Below, piece by piece: positions 55,497-62,969 of a DNA stretch of 64,000 nucleotides (the first letter of the stretch is position 1; each line of letters starts with the position of its first letter). The notes under the pieces are model-generated. The model made no database searches. It worked only from the letters and a program-made list of their open reading frames with translations, and was not told where the DNA came from. Source of the DNA: Zeimonas sp003577305 (GTDB lineage Bacteria; Pseudomonadota; Gammaproteobacteria; Burkholderiales; Burkholderiaceae_E); assembly GCA_030263385.1 (NCBI GenBank), contig SZOX01000005.1, forward strand, positions 62,001-126,000, in the 5' to 3' direction. The position numbers and the translations under genes are program-made.

Positions 55497-55916
55497 GTGG
55501 ACGCGCACCGATCCGACGGCTCGAAGCGGGTCTTCCCGATCCGCGTCGAGACGCTCGGCGCGGCTGCGGCCGACGGGTCCGCCGACGCGCAGGATGCCGG
55601 CGGCGGCTGCTCCTCCGGCGAGTCGTTCGCACTGATGGTGCTCGGCGACTCGATGCTGCCCGAATTCGCCGAGGGCGAGATCATCGTGATCGAGCCCGAC
55701 GGCCTGGTCTCCGACGGCTCGTTCGTGCTCGCACGCTGCGACGACGACTGGATCTTCCGTCAGCTCGCGCGCTCGCCGGCCGGCGACTGGATGCTGCGCC
55801 CGCTCAATTCCGCCTATCCCGACATCCCGATCGCCGACCTGTCGGCGGTGCGCGGCGTGATCATCCAGAAGTCCCGACCGGGCCGTCGCCGCGCCAGCAA
55901 GCGCTACGTCGCCTGA
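55497..55916 (+). CDS. LexA/S24 peptidase-like protein without HTH and without catalytic lysine
   Basis: The 139-residue protein matches the C-terminal S24 fold: LMVLGDSMLPEFAEGEIIVIEPDG with the serine (Ser52) in GDSM, and DGSFVLARCDDDWIFRQLAR. In LexA the active lysine lies about 37 residues after the serine in VKRL; here the aligned residue is Arg88 (IFRQL). Autocleavage is therefore not expected. No DNA-binding domain is present. It starts with GTG only 4 nt after the dsrE2 stop, so it belongs to the sulfur operon. A ligand or protein-binding role in sensing is a guess. An N-terminal stretch of about 40 residues is unassigned. Confidence 0.72.
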   Translation: MDAHRSDGSKRVFPIRVETLGAAAADGSADAQDAGGGCSSGESFALMVLGDSMLPEFAEGEIIVIEPDGLVSDGSFVLARCDDDWIFRQLARSPAGDWMLRPLNSAYPDIPIADLSAVRGVIIQKSRPGRRRASKRYVA

Positions 55917-55926
55917 GGCCCGTTTC

Positions 55927-57006
55927 ATGCCGGAAATCGAGGAACTGGCCGCCGCGGTCCAGCACAACTGCGACCTCGCCGACGCTGTACACGCGCAGGA
56001 TCTCTCGCTGTGCACCTACCTGCTGCAGATGCGCGAGTTCTTTCGCTGGGAGCGTGGCCTGCCGCTCGACCTGATGCCCGATCGGACCGAGGTCGGCCGC
56101 TGGATCGCGATGCGCGAGGCACACTGGCAGGCGCTGGCAGGGCAGGCGGATCCGGAGTTCGATTCACTGCCGCTCGGCAGCGGCCTCGACGCGTTCGACG
56201 AGGCCGCGGCGAATGCGCGGCTCGATTCGCACGGGCTGGTCTATGCGGCCGGGCTCGCCCGCTTTCGCCGCCCCGAGTTCGTGCTGGCCGAGCGGCTCGA
56301 GTCGCAGACGCGCGAGGGTGCCAGCATCGTGGTCACCGGACGCGAACACGCACGCGGGTTGAATCCGCCGATGGCCACCAGTCGCGGCGACCAGGTGCTG
56401 GTGCGGCGCGACGTGCTGCGCCGCTGGCTCGGCACGCGGCTCGAACTCTCCCGGCAGCGGCCGTCGGCCGAGGGATTGTGCGCGGCCACCGACGCCTGGC
56501 AGGTGGGCGACGACCGCGAGGCCGCGCTCGAGCGCATCGCGACGGCCGAGACCGAGACGCTGATCCTGCACGAACTGGGCGAACGACGCGCGGCGGCGCT
56601 GCTCGGCCCGCAGTGGGAGAGCATGCTCGAGTCGCTCGGGGACCAGCGCAGCGAACTCGTCGCCCGGGCGGTTCGCGACCTGTTCGCCGACTGCGAATCC
56701 ACGTTGCCCACGCTGCTCGAGCGCGACGAGCAGGCGTCGATCCACTTCTGGTTCGCAAACCTGGAAGGCATGCGGGGCCTGCTCGCACCCGCCCTGCGTG
56801 CCGGCTACCTGCGCTGGCGCAGTGCCGCGCCCGGCACGCCCGGCGCTTCGGCGGCGCTCGCCGACGCGGTGCAGGCGCAGCGCGAGCACTGGCTGGCGCA
56901 GGCGCGCGCGCTGCTCGCCGCATGGCGCGAGGCGGCGGCGCCCGGCGCAGTCGCCTTCAGCGAGGCGCTCGTCGCCGCGGCACGTGGCGAGTCACCGCCC
57001 GGATGA
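55927..57006 (+). CDS. Conserved helical protein of sulfur operons (Sfum_1244-like)
   Basis: The 359-residue protein is predicted mostly helical, with no membrane segment and no recognised catalytic motif. The start EIEELAAAVQHNCDLADAVHA and the following CTYLLQMREFFRWERGLPLD resemble a conserved protein family found in sulfate reducers and sulfur oxidisers, known to me as the Sfum_1244 type. I cannot check the family assignment here. Cys residues at about 15 and 29, and a long acidic/Arg-rich centre, are notable. It follows the S24-like gene by 10 nt, and its 3' end overlaps a convergent gene by 50 nt. Its role is unknown. Confidence 0.6.
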   Translation: MPEIEELAAAVQHNCDLADAVHAQDLSLCTYLLQMREFFRWERGLPLDLMPDRTEVGRWIAMREAHWQALAGQADPEFDSLPLGSGLDAFDEAAANARLDSHGLVYAAGLARFRRPEFVLAERLESQTREGASIVVTGREHARGLNPPMATSRGDQVLVRRDVLRRWLGTRLELSRQRPSAEGLCAATDAWQVGDDREAALERIATAETETLILHELGERRAAALLGPQWESMLESLGDQRSELVARAVRDLFADCESTLPTLLERDEQASIHFWFANLEGMRGLLAPALRAGYLRWRSAAPGTPGASAALADAVQAQREHWLAQARALLAAWREAAAPGAVAFSEALVAAARGESPPG

Positions 57007-57508
57007 TGCGCGACCAGGGCAGCGCATCGAACTCGCGATAGCGCTGCAGCGCACGCTGCACCAGCGCATCGACGTCGGCCACCGAAGGGCCTTGCACGAC
57101 GTCGGCCACGGCGGCTGCGGCGACCGCATCGGCATCGACATCGACATCGGCATCGACATCGGCATCGACATCGGCGTCGATATCGGCGTCGGCGTCGGCG
57201 TCGAGTGCCTCGTTCAGGCCGATCAGGCCGCCGCACTGCAGCCGGATCTCCTTCGAGAACGGCCAGGGTTTCGACGGATCGGCGCGAAGCGCGAAGCGCG
57301 CTGCAGTGCGCAAGCGCTCGCGGAAGTCGTGGCAGCGTCCGCTCGGCGCCTGCGCATCGCAGCCGATCGCTTCACGCTCGGCCAGCAGCACCGTGCGCGC
57401 GCGGCTGCAGGCCACGCATCGCGCGAGCAGCGCGCGTTCGAACGGGCAGAAATGGTCGAGTGCCGCCTGGCGCCGCAGGCGGAATGCGTCTTCGTCGGGC
57501 GGCGGCAT
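56957..57508 (-). CDS. Cysteine-rich protein with an Asp-Ala repeat linker
   Basis: The 183-residue protein starts with a cysteine-rich half (CPFERALLARC-x2-C ... C ... C, six cysteines by about residue 91), which could bind a metal or Fe-S cluster. A linker of about 30 residues of alternating Asp-Ala/Val/Ile follows (about residues 103-133), then a helical tail to the end. The repeat is coded by tandem 6-bp units (gacatc/ggcatc type) at about 57115-57210. I do not recognise the family. It is the last gene of the leftward operon and overlaps the 3' end of the 359-aa helical protein gene by 50 nt. Confidence 0.6.
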   Translation of the reverse strand: MPPPDEDAFRLRRQAALDHFCPFERALLARCVACSRARTVLLAEREAIGCDAQAPSGRCHDFRERLRTAARFALRADPSKPWPFSKEIRLQCGGLIGLNEALDADADADIDADVDADVDADVDVDADAVAAAAVADVVQGPSVADVDALVQRALQRYREFDALPWSRIIRAVTRHVPRRRAPR

Positions 57509-57567
57509 GCGCGTGGCTTCCGCGATCCGTGAGGTGTCGGAGCCGCGTTCGGCCAGAGCTGCAGCGA

Positions 57568-57795
57568 TCAGTCGTCCGCGCCGTACAGCGACGGATCGGG
57601 CTCGCGCGGTTGTGTCAACAGGTCGATCGCTTCGAACTCGTTGGCCGCGAACATCATGCGGATCGGCGCCGCGTCGGCGCCCTCGCGCGCGCGCAGTTCG
57701 CGCATGATCGCCTTGGCCTCGCGATAACCGGGTGCCTCGGCGAGGCGCTCGGGCAGGCCGGCCAGGCCGCCCATGCGGAAGACGAAATAGGGCAT
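57568..57795 (-). CDS. Small conserved protein
   Basis: The 75-residue protein starts PYFVFRMGGLAGLPERLAEA and ends NEFEAIDLLTQPREPDPSLYGADD. The start is fixed by a GGAGAAACC ribosome site before the ATG at 57795. It has no cysteine, signal peptide or membrane segment. The function is unknown. It lies between the AhpD-Rieske and Cys-rich genes in the leftward operon, 22 nt from the former, so it probably shares their job. Confidence 0.7.
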   Translation of the reverse strand: MPYFVFRMGGLAGLPERLAEAPGYREAKAIMRELRAREGADAAPIRMMFAANEFEAIDLLTQPREPDPSLYGADD

Positions 57796-57817
57796 CGGTT
57801 TCTCCGGCAGTCGACGA

Positions 57818-58447
57818 TCACCAGTACGCAAGCACCCGTCCGCTCTCGACCCGCGCCGGATAGCGCGTGAGCGCAGTCGTGCCGTTCTTCACGCAGGCGC
57901 CGCTGGCCAGATCGAAGACCCAGCCGTGTTTCGGGCAGGTGAGCGTGCCCGCCTCGATCGCAACTGCGGGCATGTCGGTACCCTGGTGCGGGCAGCGGCT
58001 GTCGAAAACGTTCAGCCCCGAAGGCCCGCGCGCGACGAACACCGCACGCCCGTTGCGCTCGACGCGGATCGCGCCGACCGCGGGCACCTCGGCCTCGGCC
58101 GCCAGGTCGTGCCAGCAGGCGCCGGGCTCGGCCAGCGCGCCGGGCTCGAAGCCGGGCAGCCGCATCGACAGGATCACGTCGACCGCCCAGGTGATCTTCG
58201 AGAGCCCGAGCGCGGGGAAGGCCATCAGCAGCGCGTCGATCACCTCGGTGGGCGTGGCGCCTGCGTCCAGCGCGCGCTTCAGGTACTGCTTCAGCCCGCG
58301 TTCGGTCTGCGAATGCACTTTCGTGATCACCGAGATCAGGCTGCGGGTCTTCGGATCGAGGTGCTTGCCCGCGTCCTTCAGGAACGCGAAGTAGTGGCCC
58401 ATCGCCTCGGGACGGGTTTCGAGCAGGAACTTCAGTGCGTCGCTCAT
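57818..58447 (-). CDS. AhpD-like domain fused to a Rieske [2Fe-2S] domain
   Basis: The 209-residue protein has an N-terminal carboxymuconolactone decarboxylase/AhpD-like domain (about 1-95: HYFAFLKDAGKHLDPKTRSLISV). The usual CxxC pair is missing; the equivalent stretch reads KVHSQTERGL. A C-terminal Rieske domain follows (about 105-209) with RCPHQG and CPKHGW, giving the two Cys and two His for a 2Fe-2S cluster. It is a likely electron carrier partner of the next gene upstream. It is 23 nt from the HTH-reductase gene. ATG at 58447 gives MSDALKFLLETRPE. Confidence 0.82.
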   Translation of the reverse strand: MSDALKFLLETRPEAMGHYFAFLKDAGKHLDPKTRSLISVITKVHSQTERGLKQYLKRALDAGATPTEVIDALLMAFPALGLSKITWAVDVILSMRLPGFEPGALAEPGACWHDLAAEAEVPAVGAIRVERNGRAVFVARGPSGLNVFDSRCPHQGTDMPAVAIEAGTLTCPKHGWVFDLASGACVKNGTTALTRYPARVESGRVLAYW

Positions 58448-58470
58448 CGATCTCGCGCAGGCAAGGGAAG

Positions 58471-59934
58471 TCAGCAGGTGGTCGCGCGCAGGCGCTCCGC
58501 CGGCACGCCGGCCCCGAGCAGGTCGCGTGCCGCTGCGTCGACAAATGCCTGCGGTCCGGCAACAAAGAAGCCGCTCGCCCCGGCATCGCCCGCTTCGAGC
58601 GCGCGCCTGGCCATCAGCGAGGCGCCGCGTGCCACGTCGTCGCCGCTGGCCGCATGGTAGTCGAACTCGTCGAACGCGTCGGCCCAGGCCTGGCACTGGT
58701 TCGCGAGATAGTGGCCGTCGGGGCGCGAAGCCAGCCAGTGCAGCGAGAAGCGCTCCACGGCTTCGGCGGCCATCGCGTGCTCGATCAGGCTCTTCACCGG
58801 CGCGAAGCCGGTGTCGCAGGCGAGGAAGACGGCGCGCGGCGGCATCTCGGGGCCGAGCACGAAGTCGCCGCTCGGGCCGTGCACTCCGAGCGTGTCGCCG
58901 CTCTTCACCGCGCCGGCGAACAGCCGCTCGGCGAGCGCGTCGCCCGCGTCGCGCGCCACGTGGAAGTGCAGGTTGCGTTCGTCGCAGGGGCAACTCGCGA
59001 TCGGCCAGGTCGCGTGCAGGTCGCCGCCCCGTTGCGCGAGACCCAGCGTGACGCTCTGGCCCGCGAGGAAGCGCAATCGCGCGCTGCGCGGCGCCTGCAG
59101 GTGCAGCAGCATCGTGTTCGGTCCGAGCGGCTGGAGCGCACGCACGCGCGCGACCAGCTCCTGCTCGGGGATGTCGGCCGGGCTGCCGGCTTCGAGCGTT
59201 TCGATCACCAGGTCGCTCACTGCCGTGTGCGCGCACAGCAGCAGGTAGCCCTGCGTGCGTTCGGCGGCCGACAGGCTGTAGTCGGAGTGCAGGATCTGGC
59301 GCGTCTCGCCCGAGATCACGCGTGCCTTGCACAGGCCGCAGTTGCCCCCCGCGCAACCGTAGTTCAGGCCGAGCCCGGCCTTCAGGCCGGCCTGCAGGAT
59401 GCTGTCGTTGCCCTGCACGAGGAATTCGCGCCCACTGGGGCGCACCACCACGTTCGCGGATACGACTTTCAGCATGTCGGTCATGGCGTCGAGACGGTTG
59501 TCGGATTCGCTTCCCAGTACCTGCGCCAACCCGCGTTCGAGCGTCTCGCGGGCCTCGTCGGCGAGCGCGGCCGACGCCGGGCGCCGGGCCAGAAGCTCGA
59601 TGGCCGCAGCGACCAGTGCATGGTATGCCTGCAGGTGCCGGCGCATCTCGGCCAGCTCCTCGCCCTGCGCCAGCAGACGCTGCGACAGCAGTTCGGGCGA
59701 GGGCAGCACGAACTCGCGCACCCGGCGGCCGAAAGCCTCCTCGCGGATGCGGGTGACTCTCTCGAGGATGCCGGATTCCTCGACGCGCGCGTCGGGAAAG
59801 GCGCGCAGCAGTTCGTCGATGTCGACCAGCCCCTCGGACTGGATCAGTTCGCCCGCGCGGATCATCCGCTGCAGCACCGCCCTGGACACGCCGACCAGCT
59901 GCGCCGCCCTGGAAACCGTCAGTGAGCGTGACAT
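58471..59934 (-). CDS. HTH-fused 2Fe-2S/flavin oxidoreductase
   Basis: The 487-residue protein starts with a helix-turn-helix (about 1-45: SLTVSRAAQLVGVSRAVLQRMI, excisionase/MerR-like), then a helical stalk (about 55-140). A plant-type [2Fe-2S] domain (about 155-245) has Cys194, Cys199, Cys202 and Cys234. A ferredoxin-NAD reductase part (about 255-487) has the NAD site LACDTGFAPVKSL. The usual FAD motif R-x-Y-S is replaced by ATWPIAS, so flavin binding may differ. A DNA-binding domain on an electron-transfer enzyme suggests redox-controlled transcription, or an adaptor use of the HTH fold. It is the first gene of the leftward four-gene operon. Confidence 0.85.
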   Translation of the reverse strand: MSRSLTVSRAAQLVGVSRAVLQRMIRAGELIQSEGLVDIDELLRAFPDARVEESGILERVTRIREEAFGRRVREFVLPSPELLSQRLLAQGEELAEMRRHLQAYHALVAAAIELLARRPASAALADEARETLERGLAQVLGSESDNRLDAMTDMLKVVSANVVVRPSGREFLVQGNDSILQAGLKAGLGLNYGCAGGNCGLCKARVISGETRQILHSDYSLSAAERTQGYLLLCAHTAVSDLVIETLEAGSPADIPEQELVARVRALQPLGPNTMLLHLQAPRSARLRFLAGQSVTLGLAQRGGDLHATWPIASCPCDERNLHFHVARDAGDALAERLFAGAVKSGDTLGVHGPSGDFVLGPEMPPRAVFLACDTGFAPVKSLIEHAMAAEAVERFSLHWLASRPDGHYLANQCQAWADAFDEFDYHAASGDDVARGASLMARRALEAGDAGASGFFVAGPQAFVDAAARDLLGAGVPAERLRATTC

Positions 59935-59991
59935 AGAATAGCGCCGCCTCCGACGGACAATCTATCATCGAACCGCAGACGAAGTGACCCG

Positions 59992-60069
59992 ATGAGCAAT
60001 CCGATTCCCGATTTCACCGATACAGGGCGCGAACTCGTCCCGATGCTGCGCGGGCTGCACCGATCGTGA
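59992..60069 (+). CDS. 25-codon reading frame preceding the phosphodiesterase gene
   Basis: An ATG at 59992 opens 25 codons (MSNPIPDFTDTGRELVPMLRG...) whose stop overlaps the GTG of the phosphodiesterase gene (GTGA). It may be a leader peptide coupling translation, or the leftover N-terminus of a lost gene. Small size and lack of a known match make it uncertain. Confidence 0.35.
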   Translation: MSNPIPDFTDTGRELVPMLRGLHRS

Positions 60070-60575
60070 AGATCTGTGTCGTCTCGGACAGCCACGATCG
60101 CGCGCCGATGCTCGCGGCGGCGGTGTCGGCCGCCAGGCAGGCCGGCGCGCAGGCGGTCCTTCACTGCGGCGACCTGATCGGTGCGGGCACGCTCAAGCCG
60201 CTGCCGGCGCTGGGATTGCCGGTGCATCTCGTGCATGGCAACAACCTCGGCGACCCGATGGCGCTGCACCGGGTCTGCGCAGACTCCGGCGGGCTGCTCG
60301 TTTACCACGGTGCCGACGCCGAGCTCGAACTGGGCGGGCGGCGGATTTTCGCGACGCACTACCCGCACTATGCGCGGGGAATCGCCTGCACCGGCGACTA
60401 CGACATCGTCTGCTGCGGGCACTCGCACCGTGCGTCGGTGACGCGCCAGCCGACGATCTCGGGTGGCGCAGCCTGGCTGGTCAATCCGGGCACGATCGCG
60501 GGATTGCACGCGCCGCCGACCTGGATCCTGGCAGATCTGGACGCCTGCGAATTCGAAATCAGGGAGCTCGAATGA
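60066..60575 (+). CDS. YfcE/MJ0936-type metallophosphodiesterase
   Basis: The 169-residue protein has the metallophosphatase motifs: SDSHDR at the start, HCGDLIG, HGNNLGD, THYPHYARG, GHSHRA and NPGTIAG. These bind two metals and hydrolyse phosphodiesters. The natural substrate is unknown. The GTG at 60066 overlaps a 25-codon frame. The ATG of the AMP nucleosidase gene overlaps its stop by 4 nt, suggesting a nucleotide-related role. Confidence 0.88.
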   Translation: MKICVVSDSHDRAPMLAAAVSAARQAGAQAVLHCGDLIGAGTLKPLPALGLPVHLVHGNNLGDPMALHRVCADSGGLLVYHGADAELELGGRRIFATHYPHYARGIACTGDYDIVCCGHSHRASVTRQPTISGGAAWLVNPGTIAGLHAPPTWILADLDACEFEIRELE

Positions 60576-62176
60576 GCCCGGCCGACCGGGATGGCGGCCT
60601 TCCCGGCGGGTTCGGCCGGCACGCGTCGACCCTGGACAACCCGCCGTTCTTTCCGCCGCAGCGCTTCGACGACCCCGCGGCGGCGCTGCGGCAGGTCGTC
60701 GCGATCTACGAGGCCGGCGTGGCCTGGCTGCGCGAGGCCGTGCAGCGGTTCGTCGCGGGGCAAGAGCCTTCGCAGCGCGTGCACGCGTACTACCCGTTCG
60801 TGCGCGTGCGCACCGAGACCGTGGCGCGCGCCGACTCGCGGCTCAGCTACGGCTTCGTCGCAGGGCCTGGCACCTACGAGACGACGCTGACGCGCCCCGA
60901 CCTGTTCGGGCGCTACTACCACGAACAATTCCGGCTGCTGCTGGCAAACCATGGCGTGCCGATCGAAGTCGGCACCAGCAAGACGCCGATACCGGCGCAC
61001 TTCGCGATGGCCAGCGACGAGCACATCGAAGGTTCGCTCGATGCCGCACGCCGGCGCCTGATGCGCGACCTGTTCGACCTGCCCGATCTCGGCGCGATGG
61101 ACGACGGCATCGCCAACGGCACCTGGGTGCCGCGCTCGGGCGTGCCGCGCCCGCTGGCGCTGTTCACCGCGCCACGCGTCGACTATTCGCTGCACCGGCT
61201 GCGCCACTACACCGCGACCGAGCCGGAGCACTTCCAGAACTTCGTGCTGTTCACCAACTACCAGTTCTACGTGGAGCAGTTCGTGCGGCTCGGCCACCAG
61301 ATGATGGCCGAGGCCGAACCGGCAGCGCACGGCTATTCGGCGTTCGTCGAGCCGGGCAACGTGGTCACGCGCCGCACGGCGCCGAATGGTGGCGCCGCGC
61401 CCGGGGGTTCGATGTCCGAGGGTTCGGTGTCCGGGGGGCCGCACCCATCCGCCGCCGCTGGGCAGCATCCGGCGCCGGGGAGGATGCCGCAGATGCCCGC
61501 CTACCATCTGATCCGCGAGGACGGATCGGGGATCACGATGATCAACATCGGCGTCGGCCCGGCCAACGCGAAGACGATCACCGATCACGTCGCGGTGTTG
61601 CGGCCCCACGCGTGGATCATGCTCGGTCATTGCGCCGGGCTGCGCACGACCCAGCAGCTCGGCGAATACGTGCTCGCGCACGGCTACGTGCGCGAGGACC
61701 ACGTACTCGACGAGGACCTGCCGCCGTGGGTGCCGGTGCCGGCGCTGGCCGAGGTGCAGGTCGCCCTCGAATCGGCGGTCGCCGAGGTCACGCAGCTCAC
61801 GGGCTACGAACTCAAGCGCGTGATGCGCACCGGTACCGTGGCCAGCACCGACAACCGCAACTGGGAACTGCTGCCGCACGGCACGCCGATGCGCCGATTC
61901 AGCCAGAGCCGCGCAATCGCGCTCGACATGGAGAGTGCGACGATCGCCGCGAACGGTTTCCGCTTCCGGGTTCCGTACGGCACGCTGCTGTGCGTGAGCG
62001 ACAAGCCGGTGCACGGCGAGATCAAGCTGCCGGGCATGGCTGACCGGTTCTATCGCGAGCGCGTCGAGCAGCACCTGCGGATCGGCATGCGCGCGATCGA
62101 CCTTCTGCGCCGCCAGCGCGCCGAGCAGCTGCACAGCCGCAAGCTGCGCAGCTTCGACGAAGTCGCGTTCCAGTAG
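60572..62176 (+). CDS. amn: AMP nucleosidase
   Basis: The 534-residue protein matches AMP nucleosidase, which splits AMP into adenine and ribose 5-phosphate and thereby limits AMP. Seen: the N-terminal regulatory domain (about 20-190) and the C-terminal PNP/UDP-like catalytic domain. The latter includes INIGVGPANAKTITDHVAVLRP, MLGHCAGLR, and the active-site Asp region CVSDKPVHGEIKLPG. A low-complexity Gly/Ser/Pro stretch (about residues 268-308) is unlike the E. coli enzyme. ATG overlaps the phosphodiesterase stop. Confidence 0.94.
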   Translation: MSPADRDGGLPGGFGRHASTLDNPPFFPPQRFDDPAAALRQVVAIYEAGVAWLREAVQRFVAGQEPSQRVHAYYPFVRVRTETVARADSRLSYGFVAGPGTYETTLTRPDLFGRYYHEQFRLLLANHGVPIEVGTSKTPIPAHFAMASDEHIEGSLDAARRRLMRDLFDLPDLGAMDDGIANGTWVPRSGVPRPLALFTAPRVDYSLHRLRHYTATEPEHFQNFVLFTNYQFYVEQFVRLGHQMMAEAEPAAHGYSAFVEPGNVVTRRTAPNGGAAPGGSMSEGSVSGGPHPSAAAGQHPAPGRMPQMPAYHLIREDGSGITMINIGVGPANAKTITDHVAVLRPHAWIMLGHCAGLRTTQQLGEYVLAHGYVREDHVLDEDLPPWVPVPALAEVQVALESAVAEVTQLTGYELKRVMRTGTVASTDNRNWELLPHGTPMRRFSQSRAIALDMESATIAANGFRFRVPYGTLLCVSDKPVHGEIKLPGMADRFYRERVEQHLRIGMRAIDLLRRQRAEQLHSRKLRSFDEVAFQ

Positions 62177-62197
62177 ACCGGCGCCGGGCGACGAAGC

Positions 62198-62359
62198 CTA
62201 CGGCTTCTTCGGCGTCTGGTATTCGACTTCCTTCTGGAACGGCTCCCAGATGGTCTCGAAGCCGACGAATCCCTTTTCGTTCGGCGGCAACGCGCGCGTC
62301 GTCACGAAACGTGCGTGCCCATCGGGAACCGGGGCCTTCGGGGGTTGCTGCTCGCTCAT
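62198..62359 (-). CDS. 53-residue protein near the apr locus
   Basis: The reading frame MSEQQPPKAPVPDGHARFVT...VEYQTPKKP runs from an ATG at 62359 to a TAG ending at 62198. A good ribosome site (AGAGGTG) lies 5 nt upstream. The protein is small, hydrophilic and lacks cysteine. It sits 78 nt downstream of the SlyD-like gene, in the leftward apr transcript direction, and may be its last gene. No homologue is recognised. Confidence 0.6.
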   Translation of the reverse strand: MSEQQPPKAPVPDGHARFVTTRALPPNEKGFVGFETIWEPFQKEVEYQTPKKP

Positions 62360-62437
62360 GTTTCACCTCTTTTCGTCGTGAGGCCGGGTCCGTGCGAGGT
62401 TGCGTGCGGCCCGCCCTGTGCCGTGGAATGCCGCTGC

Positions 62438-62947
62438 TCAGACGGGTCGCAGCAGCGTGGGGTCGATGTCGGGACCGGCGCCGATCGCTCCGCCGGCCCT
62501 GATCTCGTCGCTGGTCGCGTCGCGCACGGTCAGTATATCGAGCGTGAAGACGACTTCCCTGCCGCAAAGCGGATTGTTGCCATCGACGGTCAGCGTCTCG
62601 TCGTCCATGTGGGTGACGAGAAAGCTGCGCGTCTGGCCTGCGTCGTTTTCCATCAGGATCGATGCACCCACTTGCCGGTATTCCTCCGGCACGTTCTCGA
62701 TCTGATCGGTGAAGACCAGCGATTCGTCGCGGGGCCCGAAAATCTGGTTGCCGTCGATCGTCACTTCGATGGTGTCACCCGCCGACCTGCCTTCGAGTTG
62801 CTCATGCACCGAAGGGGCGAGAATCTCGGTGTGGCCATGGACATAGCCCAGCGGAAACTCGACCCGGGTCAGCACATGCCCGGACTTCCGGTCGGTGACC
62901 TTGTAGCTCAGTTCGACGAACTTGCCGGCCTCGATGACCTGGTTCAC
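62438..62947 (-). CDS. SlyD-like FKBP peptidyl-prolyl isomerase
   Basis: The 169-residue protein has the SlyD/FKBP pattern: FVELSYKVTDRKSGHVL, then FPLGYVHGHTEILAPSVHEQLEG, an insert-in-flap domain (VTIDGNQIFGPRDESL), and the closing VDGNNPLCGREVVFTLDIL. The metal-binding His-rich tail of SlyD is absent. The start is uncertain: GTG at 62947 gives VNQVIEAGKFVEL, the usual length, while a GTG at 62986 would overlap the upstream gene. It follows the apr-linked small gene by about 22 nt and probably helps fold apr-locus proteins. Confidence 0.85.
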   Translation of the reverse strand: MNQVIEAGKFVELSYKVTDRKSGHVLTRVEFPLGYVHGHTEILAPSVHEQLEGRSAGDTIEVTIDGNQIFGPRDESLVFTDQIENVPEEYRQVGASILMENDAGQTRSFLVTHMDDETLTVDGNNPLCGREVVFTLDILTVRDATSDEIRAGGAIGAGPDIDPTLLRPV

Positions 62948-62969
62948 GTGTTCGATCCCGATGAAGCGA

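Noticed and set aside
57926..59925. Long plus-strand open frames over the redox operon
   Set aside because: They run antisense to proteins with clear Rieske and ferredoxin motifs and have no motifs of their own.
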